Below, piece by piece: positions 7,326 to 16,194 of a DNA stretch of 64,000 nucleotides; position 1 is the stretch's first letter, and every line of letters begins with the position of its first letter. Both the position numbers and the translations under genes were made by a program. Origin of the DNA: Neolewinella lacunae (GTDB lineage: Bacteria > Bacteroidota > Bacteroidia > Chitinophagales > Saprospiraceae); assembly GCF_014349155.1 (NCBI RefSeq), contig NZ_JACSIT010000037.1, forward strand, positions 52,053 to 116,052, in the 5' to 3' direction. Under the pieces are notes generated by a model, which was not told the origin of the DNA, did no database searches, and saw only the letters and a program-made list of their open reading frames with translations.

Positions 7326-10301
7326 ATGCCCCGCGTTAAAACCACTGCTTCTTCCAAGACTTCCCCTGCATCCCGAAATGCTCCGGGACTATCGCCTGCG
7401 GCCGCGCCCAAAAAAGCAGCGGTGGCTACTGAACTGGCCCACGCGGAGCGCTTCCTGACCGTCATCGGGGCCAAGGAGCACAACCTGAAGGGCATCGATG
7501 TGGAGCTACCCCGCAACCAGTTGGTCGTCATCACCGGCCTGAGCGGCAGTGGGAAATCGAGCCTCGCCTTTGACACCATCTACGCCGAAGGGCAGCGGCG
7601 CTACATGGAGACCTTCAGCAGCTACGCCCGGCAGTTTATGGGGACGATGGAGCGGCCGGACGTGGAACAGATTACGGGCCTGAGCCCCGTCATTTCCATC
7701 GAGCAAAAAACGACCAACCGCAGCCCCCGCTCTACGGTGGGCACCGTCACGGAAATCTACGACTTTCTCCGCCTCCTCTTTGCCCGCGCGGCCACGGCCT
7801 ATAGCTACGCCAGCGGCGAAAAGATGCTCCGCTACACCGAAGAGCAGATGAAGGAGCAGATTGCCGAACAGTACGACGGCAAAAAGATCGTCGTGCTCGC
7901 CCCGCTCGTCCGGGGGCGCAAGGGCCACTACCGCGAACTCTTCGAGCAGGTGCGCAAGCAAGGCTACACCAAGGTGCGGATCGACGGAGAAATCCAGGAC
8001 CTCGTGGAGGGCATGCAGATCAGCCGCTACCAGGTGCACGACATTGAGCTCGTCATTGACCGCATCCGCATGGGCCCGGACCGCCGCGATCGCCTCAGCC
8101 AAAGCCTCCAGACCGCCCTGAAAATGGGCGATGGATTGCTCTTCGTGCAAGACACCGACAGCGGCCACACTGCCCCCTTCTCCAAAAACCTGATGGACGC
8201 CGAAAACGGCATCAGCTACGAAGAACCCAACCCCAATACCTTCAGCTTCAACTCGCCCTACGGCTACTGCCCCACCTGCCGCGGACTGGGGCAACTGAAC
8301 AGCCCGGACATCGATAAGATCATCCCCGACCGTACCTTGAGCATTAACCAGGGCGGAGTGCTGCCGTTGGGGGAAAGCCGCGACAACACCACCTTCAAAC
8401 AGGTGAAGGAAATCGCCAAAAAGTACAAGTTCAAGCTCACCGACCCCATCAAGTCGCTGCCCGCCGAAGGCCTCAACGTGATCCTGTACGGCGAGAAAAA
8501 AAGCGGCCGGCAAAAGAAGAGCGAATACGACAAAATGGCCCACGACATGGTGTGGGACGTGGCCCAGAACGGCCTGGTCAACATGATCTCCCGCTGGTAC
8601 GAAGAGACGACGAGTGAGCGCATCCGCACCTGGGCCGAGGAATTCATGACCGTGGACACCTGCCCCGAGTGTGAGGGAGACCGCCTGCGCCGCGAAGCGC
8701 GCAACTTTAAGGTGAAAGACAAAACCATCAGCGACCTGGCCCGCATGGACCTGGACGAACTCGGCCAGTGGATGGAAACGGCCGAAGAGGGGATGGACGA
8801 GCGGACCAAGCTCATTGCTACCGACATCCTCAAGGAAATCCGCTTCCGCCTCCGCTTTTTGCTGCACGTGGGCCTGGGCTACCTCAGCCTCGACCGGCCC
8901 GGCCGCAGCCTCTCCGGTGGCGAAGCCCAGCGCATTCGCCTCGCTACCCAGATCGGGAGCCAGCTGACGGGCATCACCTACATCCTCGACGAGCCCAGCA
9001 TCGGGCTGCACCAGCGCGACAACCAGCGCCTCATCCAGGCCCTGCGTGACCTGACGGACATCGGCAACACCGTCTTGGTCGTCGAACACGACCGAGACAT
9101 CATGATGGCCAGCGACTACCTGCTCGACCTCGGTCCCGGCGCAGGCATCAAAGGCGGGCAGGTGGTGACGGCAGGCCCACCGAAAGAGTTTTTGCTGAAG
9201 AAAAATGCCGGTAGCATCACCAGCGATTACCTGGCTGGCCGCAAGGAAATTGCCGTCCCCACCAAGCGGCGCAAAGGCAACGGGCAGTTCCTGGAACTCA
9301 AAGGGGCCAGCGGCAACAACCTCAAAAACGTCTCGATAAAAATCCCCCTCGGCACCTTCACCTGCATCACGGGCGTGAGTGGATCGGGGAAATCCACCCT
9401 CATCAACGAGACGCTGTACCCCATCCTGCGCCAGCACTTTTACAACAGCGTCAAAAAGCCGATGGACCACCAGTCGGTCTCCGGCCTGGAGCACCTCGAT
9501 AAGGTCATCGACATTGATCAATCCCCGATCGGGCGGACGCCGCGGTCGAACCCGGCCACTTACACGGGGGTGTTTACGGACATCCGCAGCCTGTTTACGG
9601 AACTGCCGGAAGCCAAAATCCGGGGCTACAAACCGGGGCGCTTCAGCTTCAACGTAAAGGGTGGCCGCTGCGAGACTTGCAAGGGGAGCGGCATGCGGAC
9701 CATCGAGATGAACTTCTTGCCCGATGTGGAGGTGGAGTGCGAAACCTGCCTGGGGCAGCGCTTCAACCGGGAGACGCTAGAGATTCTCTACAAGGGCAAG
9801 TCGATCAACGACGTGCTGAATATGTCGGTGGCCGAGGCTTCCGAATTTTTTACGGCCATCCCGAAGATTTCCCGGCGGCTGTCTACCCTCAACGACGTGG
9901 GCCTGGGCTACATCACCCTGGGGCAGCGGGCGACGACCCTCTCCGGCGGCGAAGCACAGCGGGTGAAACTGGCCGAAGAACTCAGCAAAAAGGCCACCGG
10001 GCAAACGGTGTACATCCTCGACGAGCCTACGACGGGCCTGCATTTCGAAGACATCCAGTACCTGCTGCGCGTCTTGCAGGGCCTGGTGGATAAGGGCAAC
10101 ACGGTCATCGTCATTGAGCACTCCATGGACGTCATCAAGGTAGCGGACTACCTCATCGACATCGGCCCCGAGGGCGGGCGCGGCGGCGGCAACGTGGTGG
10201 CCAAGGGTACACCCGAGCAGGTGGCGAAGGTGAAGGAGAGTTATACGGGGCAGTTTTTGGTGGGGGAGTTAAGCCCCCCGGCCCCCAAAGGGGGAGTTTA
10301 A
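7326..10301 (+). CDS. uvrA: Excinuclease ABC subunit A
   Basis: DNA-damage recognition ATPase of nucleotide excision repair, 991 aa. Two ABC ATPase modules are complete: Walker A GLSGSGKSS at 71-79 and GVSGSGKS in the second half, two LSGGEAQR signatures, and zinc modules CPTC...CPEC and CETC...CETC. Compared with common UvrA proteins it has about 40 extra N-terminal residues. Part of these (about 15-29) is encoded by a long-form NotI-core repeat, and the last residues (SPPAPKGGV) are encoded by the C-rich hairpin repeat. Repeats have thus been absorbed at both ends without loss of frame. A start further in cannot be excluded, but the ATG at 7326 fits the -7 box at 7271. Confidence 0.97.
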   Translation: MPRVKTTASSKTSPASRNAPGLSPAAAPKKAAVATELAHAERFLTVIGAKEHNLKGIDVELPRNQLVVITGLSGSGKSSLAFDTIYAEGQRRYMETFSSYARQFMGTMERPDVEQITGLSPVISIEQKTTNRSPRSTVGTVTEIYDFLRLLFARAATAYSYASGEKMLRYTEEQMKEQIAEQYDGKKIVVLAPLVRGRKGHYRELFEQVRKQGYTKVRIDGEIQDLVEGMQISRYQVHDIELVIDRIRMGPDRRDRLSQSLQTALKMGDGLLFVQDTDSGHTAPFSKNLMDAENGISYEEPNPNTFSFNSPYGYCPTCRGLGQLNSPDIDKIIPDRTLSINQGGVLPLGESRDNTTFKQVKEIAKKYKFKLTDPIKSLPAEGLNVILYGEKKSGRQKKSEYDKMAHDMVWDVAQNGLVNMISRWYEETTSERIRTWAEEFMTVDTCPECEGDRLRREARNFKVKDKTISDLARMDLDELGQWMETAEEGMDERTKLIATDILKEIRFRLRFLLHVGLGYLSLDRPGRSLSGGEAQRIRLATQIGSQLTGITYILDEPSIGLHQRDNQRLIQALRDLTDIGNTVLVVEHDRDIMMASDYLLDLGPGAGIKGGQVVTAGPPKEFLLKKNAGSITSDYLAGRKEIAVPTKRRKGNGQFLELKGASGNNLKNVSIKIPLGTFTCITGVSGSGKSTLINETLYPILRQHFYNSVKKPMDHQSVSGLEHLDKVIDIDQSPIGRTPRSNPATYTGVFTDIRSLFTELPEAKIRGYKPGRFSFNVKGGRCETCKGSGMRTIEMNFLPDVEVECETCLGQRFNRETLEILYKGKSINDVLNMSVAEASEFFTAIPKISRRLSTLNDVGLGYITLGQRATTLSGGEAQRVKLAEELSKKATGQTVYILDEPTTGLHFEDIQYLLRVLQGLVDKGNTVIVIEHSMDVIKVADYLIDIGPEGGRGGGNVVAKGTPEQVAKVKESYTGQFLVGELSPPAPKGGV
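7368..7409 (+). repeat. NotI-core repeat, 42-nt long form inside uvrA
   Basis: Ends in GCCTGCGGCCGCGCCC and is translated in frame as an Ala/Pro-rich stretch ending SPAAAP. 41 of 42 nt match the reverse complement of 609-650. Confidence 0.85.
10274..10296 (+). repeat. C-rich/G-rich hairpin half-element at the end of uvrA
   Basis: CCCCCCGGCCCCC followed by AAAGGGGGAG; it encodes the last residues of UvrA and ends just before its stop. Same hairpin type as at 6003, 12415, 40625, 45359 and 56112. Confidence 0.7.
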
Positions 10302-10704
10302 GCCTCGTGGTTCGAAAGCAGCAGGCCATTAGGGCGCGGCCGCAGGTGTAAGGTTTTGTCTTCGGGCAAGGGGAGTCGTGGGACATTCCGCTTGCATTCC
10401 TTCTCCACAGGCATCGTCAGGCAAGCCAGGACTATTCCTGAGCGTGAATTTTTGGGTCAGAAGGAATTGTTTCGGCCGAATTTATGGCTAGGAGGGTGCA
10501 ACGATTGGGCCAAAGGCGTAACTTGCTTGCCGTTCCTGGCATTTAGCCAATGACCATTATCGGCTCCAACCTGGTAGCTATTCGAACTGGCCACCTGATT
10601 CACGGGCTGAAGTGTCCGCTGGTGCTTGGCTGAGTTGGTGGAGGGGGGGCGAAGAAATAGTACAAAATTCATTAACAGATAAGTTAACCGTTCAACACCA
10701 TAAC
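10302..10704. other. 403-nt interval without a recognised gene
   Basis: Holds one NotI-core repeat at 10332-10348. No ORF with protein-like composition and no clear hairpin terminator seen in the remainder. Confidence 0.4.
10332..10348 (-). repeat. NotI-core repeat after uvrA
   Basis: GGGCGCGGCCGCAGGTG, 30 nt after the uvrA stop, in the sense orientation typical for 3' flanks. Confidence 0.8.
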
Positions 10705-10881
10705 ATGGCTAAGAGGGATAAATCCGTATTATTGCTACCCCTTCTGCTTGGAGTAGTGGGCTTCATCGCTGGAATTGGTCTGCTGTTCACGGAGAGTTGG
10801 CTTATTGGAATCTTTGGTTCCATAGCGAGTGCTGGGGTGGCTTTTAAAGGTTACCAGAGTTATGTGGACTCGAAAAGCTGA
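10705..10881 (+). CDS. Small two-helix membrane protein
   Basis: 58 aa with two predicted membrane helices (about 8-26 and 29-48), a basic start (MAKRDKS) and a polar tail. The ATG at 10705 was chosen because residues before it in the frame look like untranslated DNA. No family recognised. It is isolated between repeats: a NotI-core copy before it and a MITE-like element after it. Confidence 0.55.
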   Translation: MAKRDKSVLLLPLLLGVVGFIAGIGLLFTESWLIGIFGSIASAGVAFKGYQSYVDSKS

Positions 10882-10956
10882 ATCTTATCCCTTCACGTAA
10901 GCAGCTTCGGATGCAGTTGAAAGTAGCTGCCCCGGGTGTACGGGGGGATTTGAGTC

Positions 10957-11124
10957 TAGTGGTCTGTCAAACTTAAATTTTCGGATAATCTGTAGCATCT
11001 TTTGCCGCCTGCCGTCATCAAAAAGCCTCAACAACGCTATGGCGTTGCCTGCGTTTTTTGATTTAGTCAGTCAACAAAATCTACTAGCACCTTACCCGAA
11101 TTTTAAATGTTGACAGGCCACTAG
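10957..11124. mobile_element. MITE-like element with terminal inverted repeats
   Basis: About 168 nt with no ORF. The ends CTAGTGGTCTGTCAA (10957-10971) and TTGACAGGCCACTAG (11110-11124) are inverted repeats with one mismatch. The similarity continues inward (AAATTTTCGG against CCGAATTTT), and CTAG may be a target duplication. A non-autonomous relative of a DDE insertion sequence is the likeliest explanation; no transposase with these ends is in view. Confidence 0.75.
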
Positions 11125-11204
11125 TGGAGTAGGTGTGGAGTGGCGAAATCCCCGGAGCATGTCCGTTCATCAAAGGGGTTAAAACAAATCAAAAAGCGAA
11201 ACGC

Positions 11205-12311
11205 ATGCTCAAAAATAAAGTCATTTTAATCGTCTTATTCCAAATAATCTGCGCCACCGTGTACAGCCAAGCGGCCCCTGTAAGAATGGGCGTAGTGGGC
11301 CTGACCCACACGCACGTCCACTGGATATTCAACAGTGATTTCCACCCGGAATTTGACATCGTGGGCATTGTAGAGCCGAATAAAGACCTGGCCCAGCGGT
11401 ATGCCGACCAGTACGCGTTCTCTATGGACCTGGTGTACAATACACTGGAAGAAATGATCGCCGCAAAACAGCCCACGGCGGTGACCGCATTTGGCACCAT
11501 CTACGATCACTTGAAAATCGTGGAGGTCTGTGCGCCAGCCGGAATCCACGTAATGGTAGAAAAGCCATTGGCCGTAAGTTTGCAGCACGCCAAAAAAATG
11601 AAGCAGCTGGCGGATAAGCACGGGATTCATTTACTGACGAACTACGAGACCACCTGGTACCCCACCAACCACAAAGCTTTTGAACTGATCCAGCAGGATA
11701 CTCTGATTGGCGATATTCGGAAAATAATCGTCAGAGATGGGCATCGGGGGCCCAAAAAAATAGGTGTTGATGATGAGTTTCTGGTATGGCTGACCGATCC
11801 GGTACTGAACGGCGGCGGGGCCATTACGGATTTCGGTTGCTACGGCGCTAATTTGCTGACCTGGATTATGGAGGGTAAAAAACCCAACAGCGTAACTGCG
11901 GTGACGGCCCAACAACAAGCCGCGAACAATCCCAAGGTTGATGACGAAGCCATCATCATTTTGACCTACGATAATGCAGTCGCCATCCTTCAGGCGTCCT
12001 GGAACTGGCCCATCGGGCGGAAGGACATGGAAATCTACGGACTAAAAGGAGCGATTTACGCAGACAATCGCCATGACCTGCGGGTGCGCATAGCCCGTGG
12101 CTACGATGAATTTACGGAGGAGCAAATGACGCTGGCCGAAAGGGAAAGCCCTTACCACGACCCCTTCGTGTATTTTGCGGCGGTCATCAATGGGACGGTG
12201 AGTGCAGATCCCTACGATTTATCTTCACTGGAAAATAATATGGTGGTCATGGAGATTTTGGATGCGGCAATTAAAAGCGCGAGGCTGAATAAGGCGGTGA
12301 AGTTGAAGTGA
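11205..12311 (+). CDS. Gfo/Idh/MocA family oxidoreductase, exported
   Basis: 368 aa NAD(P)-dependent oxidoreductase-fold protein. A signal peptide at 1-22 (ILIVLFQIICATVYSQ) predicts export to the periplasm. The N-terminal Rossmann region starts at about 28 (MGVVGLTHTHVHW, an altered GxGxxG), the family's EKP motif is kept (VEKPLAV, about 125), and the C-terminal half has the typical GGGAITDFGCYG segment. These enzymes usually act on sugars or sugar derivatives. The altered nucleotide motif leaves true activity open. Start chosen by the signal peptide; it follows a MITE-like element by 80 nt. Confidence 0.85.
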   Translation: MLKNKVILIVLFQIICATVYSQAAPVRMGVVGLTHTHVHWIFNSDFHPEFDIVGIVEPNKDLAQRYADQYAFSMDLVYNTLEEMIAAKQPTAVTAFGTIYDHLKIVEVCAPAGIHVMVEKPLAVSLQHAKKMKQLADKHGIHLLTNYETTWYPTNHKAFELIQQDTLIGDIRKIIVRDGHRGPKKIGVDDEFLVWLTDPVLNGGGAITDFGCYGANLLTWIMEGKKPNSVTAVTAQQQAANNPKVDDEAIIILTYDNAVAILQASWNWPIGRKDMEIYGLKGAIYADNRHDLRVRIARGYDEFTEEQMTLAERESPYHDPFVYFAAVINGTVSADPYDLSSLENNMVVMEILDAAIKSARLNKAVKLK

Positions 12312-12414
12312 GGACGGTTGTCCGTCTGATCGATGGTCTGGTATCCTCGGCATGATGTAGCTTTTTTAGCGAAGGACAGCGTTTCCTTCGGCAAAACATT
12401 GCTCCTTGTCCTGA

Positions 12415-12459
12415 CTCCCCCCTTCGGGGGGGTGGGGGGGAGCACCTGCGGCCGCGCCC
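12415..12459 (+). repeat. NotI-core repeat with C-rich hairpin (composite form)
   Basis: Hairpin CTCCCCCCTTCGGGGGGG (from 12415) followed by GCACCTGCGGCCGCGCCC (12442-12459). Read on the minus strand it is the same composite as at 5986. It lies 45 nt beyond the stop of the minus-strand HMG-CoA reductase gene. Confidence 0.85.
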
Positions 12460-12504
12460 AAAATGATGCACTGCACAGCAAAATTCCCACTGCGAGCTGG
12501 GGGG

Positions 12505-13662
12505 CTACTTCCGCCCCAATGCTTCGTGAGCAGAAGTGAAGTGCCCCTCGGCCAGCGCGGAGAGGATGGAGAGTTCGCCCGCCAGGCAGACGGCGGCGGT
12601 GATTTCGGCCAAGCGTCCGGCCTTGCCCGCTCCGAAGCAATCCATCAATTCGAGGCATTCCCGCTGGGTGGGCAGCCCGGTGCCGCCCCCGACGGTGCCG
12701 ACGATCAAGTTGGGTAAGGTGGCGCAAGCGTAGAGGTCGCCGGAAGCAGTGATTTCGAGCCGGACGGTCCCAACGGCCGCCTCCGCCACGCAGGCGGCGT
12801 CCTGGCCACAGGCTATGAAGAGCGCCGCCAGGCCGTTGGCGAAGTGGGCCTGCACACCCATGGTGCCGGACTGTACGGACCCGTAAGTGGCCGCCAGGCT
12901 GAAATCGGCCAGGGCCCGGGGCGTCGTTTTCAGTACTGCCGCTACTACGTCGCGGGGGATGACGACTTCGACGGATACTTTTTTGCCGCGTACGCGCTGG
13001 TAGCTCAGCTGGCTTACCTTTTTATCGCCACCGGCGTTGGCTTCGATGTACCAGATTTCGATCTTTTCGGGCGATTCGGCCACGAAGAACTGGCAGAGGC
13101 GGTCGGTGCAGATCGTGACCATGTTCTGGCCTGCGGCGTCGCCCGTGGTAAATTCCACCAGCAGGGTGACGGCGTTGCCTTCCAGAAAGGGGATGATGTT
13201 TTGCAGTTGGGCGTAGCGGCTCGTTTGGGCGGTGATGGCTTCCAGTGTGGGGCGAACGCTGGCCACCCAAGCTACGAAGCGGGTGGCGGCGGCCAGGTCG
13301 GCGAGCCGGAAATAGGGGGCGCGCTGCACGCCTTCGGCCAGGATGCGGGCGGTGGCACCGCCGGCGTCGGTGATGGCTTTCATGCCGCGCGAGTAAGAAG
13401 CTACGAGCGCTCCTTCGGTAGTGGCCAGCGGCACGAGGTAATCCCCGTGGGCGTGCTGGCCGCGCATCCGCAGGGGGCCAGCCAGGCCGACGGGCACGGC
13501 GGCCATGCCCATGAAATTCTCGATGTTGCCGCGTAAATCCTCGGCCGTGGCGTGCGATCGTTCGCCGCGCAAGTGGGGGAGGGCGTGGCCCGCTGCCGCC
13601 AGCCGGGCCATCCGCTGGGCATACTGTTCTTCGAGGCTGTGCTCGGTGGACTTAAGGGACAT
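12505..13662 (-). CDS. Hydroxymethylglutaryl-CoA reductase
   Basis: Converts HMG-CoA to mevalonate, the committed step of the mevalonate route to isopentenyl diphosphate; 385 aa, soluble. Visible motifs: ENFMGMAAVPVGLAGPL (substrate loop), TTEGALVAS with catalytic E83, GDAAGQNM (nucleotide and catalytic Asp region) and GTVGGGTGLPTQ. These resemble class I (NADPH-type) enzymes. The start MSLKST at 13662 fits the TACCTTCG box 29 nt upstream; the longer frame is implausible. It is divergent from the TIM-barrel gene at 13799 and could supply precursors for the carotenoid genes at 30.5 and 60-62 kb. Confidence 0.93.
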   Translation of the reverse strand: MSLKSTEHSLEEQYAQRMARLAAAGHALPHLRGERSHATAEDLRGNIENFMGMAAVPVGLAGPLRMRGQHAHGDYLVPLATTEGALVASYSRGMKAITDAGGATARILAEGVQRAPYFRLADLAAATRFVAWVASVRPTLEAITAQTSRYAQLQNIIPFLEGNAVTLLVEFTTGDAAGQNMVTICTDRLCQFFVAESPEKIEIWYIEANAGGDKKVSQLSYQRVRGKKVSVEVVIPRDVVAAVLKTTPRALADFSLAATYGSVQSGTMGVQAHFANGLAALFIACGQDAACVAEAAVGTVRLEITASGDLYACATLPNLIVGTVGGGTGLPTQRECLELMDCFGAGKAGRLAEITAAVCLAGELSILSALAEGHFTSAHEALGRK

Positions 13663-13691
13663 AGCGGAAGGGGTTGATGAATCAGTAGGTG

Positions 13692-13699
13692 CGAAGGTA
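13692..13699 (-). promoter_or_regulatory. -7 box TACCTTCG of HMG-CoA reductase
   Basis: 29 nt before the ATG at 13662; the 136-nt divergent interval also has to hold the promoter of the gene at 13799. Confidence 0.5.
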
Positions 13700-13798
13700 G
13701 TTGCCACAACTGCGGCACCCATCGTTATTGAACGCAGGAGATGGGGTGCATTCCACGAACTTTGCGTATCTACACCCTCCGAAACTAAACTTCGACCA

Positions 13799-14779
13799 AT
13801 GCAAAGAAGGACTTTTTTGACTAAAACAACGCAGGCAGGCCTGGGGCTGGGGCTGCTGGGCAGCGTTGCCTACCTGGGCTGTGGCACCAGCGCTACGCAG
13901 GAAATGGACGGCACCACCGCCAGCTCGGCCGTGCCACCTGCGGCCGAAAGCCCCCTGTGGTTCGACATCAGCCTGGCGCAGTGGAGCCTCCACAAAACGC
14001 TTTTTGCGGGCAAAATGGATAACCTCGACTTCGCCGCTACCGCCCGCAACACCTTTGGCCTGGGAGGCATCGAGTACGTCAACCAATTTTTCAAGGACAA
14101 AGCCAAGAACCAGGATTACCTCAAGCAGATGGAGCAGCGGGCCAACGACCACGGCGTGAAATCCCTGATCATCATGGTAGACGGCGAAGGCAATCTGGGC
14201 GATTCCGACGCTAAGGCCCGCACCCTGGCCGTCGAAAACCACTACCAGTGGGTGGATGCCGCCAAATTCCTGGGTTGCCACAGCATCCGGGTCAACGCTG
14301 CCGGCAAAGGCAGCCGCGAAGAGGTGGCCAAAAACGCCACCGACGGCCTGGCCCGCCTGAGCGAATACGCGGGTAAAGCGGGACTGAACGTCATCGTAGA
14401 AAACCACGGCGGCTTCAGCTCCGATGGCAAGTGGCTGGCGGACGTCATCGCCGCCACCGGAATGAGCAACTGCGGTACGCTGCCCGACTTCGGCAATTTC
14501 TGCATGGAGCGGGGCCTGACGGGCTGCAAAGAGGAATACGACCGCTACCAGGGCGTGGCTGAACTGATGCCCTACGCCAAGGCCGTCTCGGCCAAGACCC
14601 ACGATTTTGCGGCAGACGGTACGGAAACCCACACCGACTACCAGCGGATGCTCAAAATCGTCAAAGACGCGGGCTACCAGTCGTGGATCGGCGTCGAGTA
14701 CGAAGGCAGTGAGCTCTCCGAAGAAGAAGGCATCCGGAAAAGCATCGCCCTGCTGCAAAGCGCCGGGCGGATGGTGTAA
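13799..14779 (+). CDS. Sugar phosphate isomerase/epimerase-like TIM-barrel lipoprotein (Tat-exported)
   Basis: 326 aa. The N-terminus has a twin-arginine pattern (QRRTFL) followed by a hydrophobic stretch and a lipobox-like YLGC (C28), so it is probably a Tat-exported lipoprotein. Residues about 50-326 follow the xylose-isomerase-like TIM-barrel pattern with metal-ligand-like segments NVIVENHGG, SAKTHDF and GVEYEG. Such proteins often act next to Gfo/Idh/MocA oxidoreductases in sugar metabolism, and one lies about 1.5 kb away. Substrate unknown. Start chosen as the ATG preceding the RR motif. Confidence 0.85.
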   Translation: MQRRTFLTKTTQAGLGLGLLGSVAYLGCGTSATQEMDGTTASSAVPPAAESPLWFDISLAQWSLHKTLFAGKMDNLDFAATARNTFGLGGIEYVNQFFKDKAKNQDYLKQMEQRANDHGVKSLIIMVDGEGNLGDSDAKARTLAVENHYQWVDAAKFLGCHSIRVNAAGKGSREEVAKNATDGLARLSEYAGKAGLNVIVENHGGFSSDGKWLADVIAATGMSNCGTLPDFGNFCMERGLTGCKEEYDRYQGVAELMPYAKAVSAKTHDFAADGTETHTDYQRMLKIVKDAGYQSWIGVEYEGSELSEEEGIRKSIALLQSAGRMV

Positions 14780-14864
14780 AGAGACCCTGAGGTGGGGGCG
14801 GGGCCGGCGAGGTTTCCTCCGGCGGCCTAGCCCCTGCACCTTGGTTGTGCGGCGAGATAAATCG

Positions 14865-14872
14865 TATCTTAC
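14865..14872 (+). promoter_or_regulatory. -7 box TATCTTAC
   Basis: 31 nt before the ATG at 14904; last base deviates from TAnnTTTG. Confidence 0.35.
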
Positions 14873-14903
14873 AGTCGTTTTTTGCGAACCATTTCAACTT
14901 ACC

Positions 14904-15876
14904 ATGCCTCTCCCTCCCGATCTATACCAGCGCGTAACCCAGATGGTGGCCGAAAACCGCATTACTGAGGCGATGGACCTGATGGAGCAGCAACTGCCCA
15001 TTATGCAGGAAGAGATGCCGGACCACTTCCACGCGGCCGTCGCTTTCTTGCGGGAATACGACGAGTTGCAGCAAAAGAAGATCCAGGGTTTGATGGTGGC
15101 CGAATCGGCCGAGCGGGAGTTCTCCCTCCGTTTGCTCAACTACGCCCGGGAGCTGAAGGAAATGCGGTGGGGGAGGTACAAAAAGTATACGACACCACCG
15201 GAACCCAAGCCCAACCCCACGCCAGCCCCCAGCCCCCAGCCCGCCCCCGCAACAGCAACGGCCTGCCCATGCGGCAAACGTTCCTCCGGCTGCCCCCAAA
15301 TCCGGTGGGGGCACTCTGGGGAAAGTGCTCTTATTCGTTTTCCTGGGCCTGGGTGCCGTGATCTTCCTGGCGGTCTTTGTAGATGCCATGGCAGCATCCA
15401 CCTGGGAAGAAGACGGGGCCGATTTCTCCGGGCTATTCAACCAGCAGTTGCCCCCAGCAGCGGCGGATCGCCAAACGATGGGCAACTCCAGGACGGGGAC
15501 TACCCCGCTGGAAGACCCCGCGACATTGTTTGACGATGCGGAGTTGGAAGAAGCCAGTACGGCTTTTAGCAACCAAGCGAACAATACGGTAGCGGCACGG
15601 CAGGCCCAGTTGAGTAACTCGACCTGGTGGAATGATAAACTCTTTACGATACAGTTCGGACCGGAAGGCACCTACGGCACCTACCACAACGGTAACTCAG
15701 GTTTTTACCTGACGCAGGTGGATGCCGCAGGGCAATTTCACGGCAGCTTCGTGGCGGGGGATGGCACGATGGGCACGCTTTATTTCCAGTTACCCTACGA
15801 CCAGAACTACCTGATCCTTCACTTCGTCAACGGTATCACTGGCCTGCAAGGGAGTTTCGAGTTACAACGGCAGTAA
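14904..15876 (+). CDS. Membrane-anchored protein with EAD-like N-terminal domain, split by a frameshift
   Basis: One gene appears to be broken between two frames. Frame 1 from ATG 14904 encodes an all-helical domain of about 90 residues resembling effector-associated domains (EAD), then a Pro-rich linker. In the C-rich stretch at about 15200-15250 the sensible reading moves one base. The second frame continues the linker (PPPQQQRPAHAANVPPAAPK), then a membrane helix (from 15325, VLLFVFLGLGAVIFLAVFV), an acidic spacer, and a C-terminal domain of about 90 residues ending at 15876. The frame-1 continuation past 15250 is not protein-like. Possible causes are a sequencing error in C runs, a real inactivating frameshift, or slippage. 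The EAD assignment is tentative. Confidence 0.6.
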
Positions 15877-15932
15877 CAAGTAAGCCCAAAGTCATAATTA
15901 TTTAGACCACCTAAAAACAGTTTGAACTGGCT

Positions 15933-15940
15933 TATCTTTG
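15933..15940 (+). promoter_or_regulatory. -7 box TATCTTTG of feoAB
   Basis: 20 nt before the feoA ATG. No Fur-like palindrome was recognised by eye. Confidence 0.55.
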
Positions 15941-15960
15941 CTGGTCCTAAGTAATTCACT

Positions 15961-16194
15961 ATGCCTTTCCCCCGCCTTACGGCCGCAGTGCACTTTACCG
16001 CCGGAATGTCTGGCATCATTGATCGTTTTACCAACGAAGACCTCGCTGGTAAGCTGCTGGATATTGGGGTACGTCCGGGATCGCGCTTGCGCATCGTGCG
16101 CTCCAGCCCGTTTGGCAGTTGCTGGTACGTTAAGATTGACCGCCATTGTCTGGCCCTGAGGAAGCAAGAGCTCGCATGCATAATGATCAAGTAA
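15961..16194 (+). CDS. feoA: Ferrous iron transport protein A
   Basis: 77 aa SH3-like cytosolic accessory of the FeoB ferrous iron transporter. The FeoA pattern is visible: a central L(L)DIGVRPGSRLRIV followed by PFG and a final strand VKIDRHCLALRKQEL. It precedes feoB and overlaps it by 19 nt in another frame, indicating translational coupling. Preceded by a TATCTTTG box at 15933. Confidence 0.92.
   Translation: MPFPRLTAAVHFTAGMSGIIDRFTNEDLAGKLLDIGVRPGSRLRIVRSSPFGSCWYVKIDRHCLALRKQELACIMIK

Noticed and set aside
7506..9521. 671-codon open frame antisense to uvrA
   Set aside because: Composition is that of a shadow frame of a GC-rich gene; no motif, and uvrA is certain. Similar long antisense frames over tgt, the DUF1800 gene, feoB, polA and batD were dismissed for the same reason.
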